49,999 nt of DNA from Armatimonadota bacterium (GTDB lineage: Bacteria; Armatimonadota; JAAZEB01), in contig JAAZEB010000055.1 in NCBI GenBank assembly GCA_012512505.1, positions 1-49,999 of the forward strand. Direction: 5' to 3'. Each line of letters opens with the position of its first letter. Position 1 is the stretch's first letter. The position numbers and the translations under genes were made by a program. Below, one piece after another: positions 49,611 through 49,999 of this stretch. Below the pieces are notes generated by a model, which was given only the letters and a program-made list of their open reading frames with translations, searched no databases and was not told where the DNA came from.

Positions 49611-49999
49611 GTGAAGCAATCGCAGAGCTTCAGGCAAGAGATGTCTGTCCGGATGATCCCGGAACAGATTGTCGCCAGCACGATCCTGCGCATGACGGCA
49701 GAGGAACTGCGCGAGCACCTCGAAGAGGAACTCGAGAACAATCCGGCGCTGGAGATCAGTGACGTGGGCGTCGGGGAGGTGATCCCCGACGTCGAGACGG
49801 TGCCGGACTGGCGCGAGGTGTCTCGGCCCTGGACGGCGCGCGCCACCGACGACGACGAGGACTACCTCGTGGAGGTGCCGGCCGAGGAGACGCTGCGCGA
49901 CTACCTCTGGGGCCAGTTTCGGGCGGTCAGCGCGCCGGCGGACCATCTGATCGGCCGCTACCTCATCGACTCCATCGACGACAACGGCTACCTTAGCCC
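49611..49999 (+). CDS. rpoN: RNA polymerase sigma-54 factor, N-terminal part (runs off window)
   Basis: 129 codons without a stop to the window end. MIPEQIVASTILRMTAEELREHLEEELENNPALE corresponds to the activator-interacting region I, where E-L-x-x-x-L-x-E-E-L-E-x-NP-x-LE is the hallmark. An acidic linker follows (DDDEDYL). ETLRDYLWGQFRAV and GRYLIDSIDDNGYLS open the core-binding domain. Region I has fewer glutamines than usual, so it is divergent. GTG 49611 is chosen because GGGAGA lies upstream. Sigma-54 pairs naturally with the NtrB-like kinase just before it. Confidence 0.85.
   Translation, partial: MKQSQSFRQEMSVRMIPEQIVASTILRMTAEELREHLEEELENNPALEISDVGVGEVIPDVETVPDWREVSRPWTARATDDDEDYLVEVPAEETLRDYLWGQFRAVSAPADHLIGRYLIDSIDDNGYLS

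Overview
This is a 50 kb piece of a high-GC bacterial chromosome. Genes are dense and lie on both strands. No phage, plasmid or transposase gene is visible. SepF-type cell division, PSP1/RicT, PcrA and RuvCAB occur together with many secreted or unusual carbohydrate-active proteins, two ceramidase-superfamily enzymes, a DUF6785-like OPT-type membrane protein and a GH42-like giant. This mix suggests Armatimonadota or a neighbouring Terrabacteria lineage. That placement is inference from gene content, not from a marker gene.

Layout. 1-2414: the end of a glycosyltransferase operon (GT4 then GT2) facing a DedA membrane protein. 2854-6287: a PcrA helicase with a duplicated C-terminal Tudor-like module, coupled to a tRNA-dihydrouridine synthase. 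6457-10978: an OPT-like membrane protein, a receiver-kinase fusion with a degenerate receiver, and TrmJ. 11583-17739: a sugar locus with two divergent pairs. One pair is a ceramidase-like hydrolase and a Tat-exported TIM-barrel protein. The other is a GH52-like six-hairpin glycosidase and a sugar isomerase/epimerase. 18123-22193: TrxB, a CoA-disulfide-reductase-like enzyme, SepF and a second ceramidase-like protein. 22225-25621: a winged-helix membrane protein, a ROK kinase, a CinA/nucleotidyltransferase fusion and CysC. 25630-28734: ruvCAB with a divergent HD nucleotidase. 28847-35428: PSP1, an MFS transporter, a GH42-like enzyme and DUF2161. 35670-39669: a VOC protein, an MrfA-like DUF1998 helicase and an exported NAGPA-domain protein. 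39896-46600: rrf2-cydA-cydB-cydD-cydC, a complete cytochrome bd operon led by its probable Fe-S regulator. 46787-49999: a Gfo/Idh oxidoreductase, Hsp20, a leaderless histidine kinase and the start of sigma-54.

The most unusual content lies between the genes. A family of about 60-bp repeats occurs 13 times at five loci. Intact copies have a 6-bp outer stem enclosing two 6-bp hairpins with 4-nt loops, a mini three-way junction. Successive copies are about 75-81 bp apart, and several spacers can form another hairpin with a GNRA loop. At all five loci the same strand would be the transcribed one, and at two loci the copies sit between a strong promoter and the ribosome binding site. This looks like a structured mRNA element or a mobile REP-like family. 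Three further families (GTAGGGGCGAA palindromes, GGCCGGCGGGACGCCGGCG elements, and GTAGGAGCCC elements) recall GTAG-headed REP sequences. Repeats supply or abut the stop codons of at least three genes, and a heptamer repeat appears to have expanded inside the DUF1998 helicase gene.

Seven sigma70-type promoters can be read directly (pcrA, trxB, ruvC, the HD gene, the NAGPA gene, rrf2 and the 48710 kinase). No tRNA, rRNA or CRISPR array was found.
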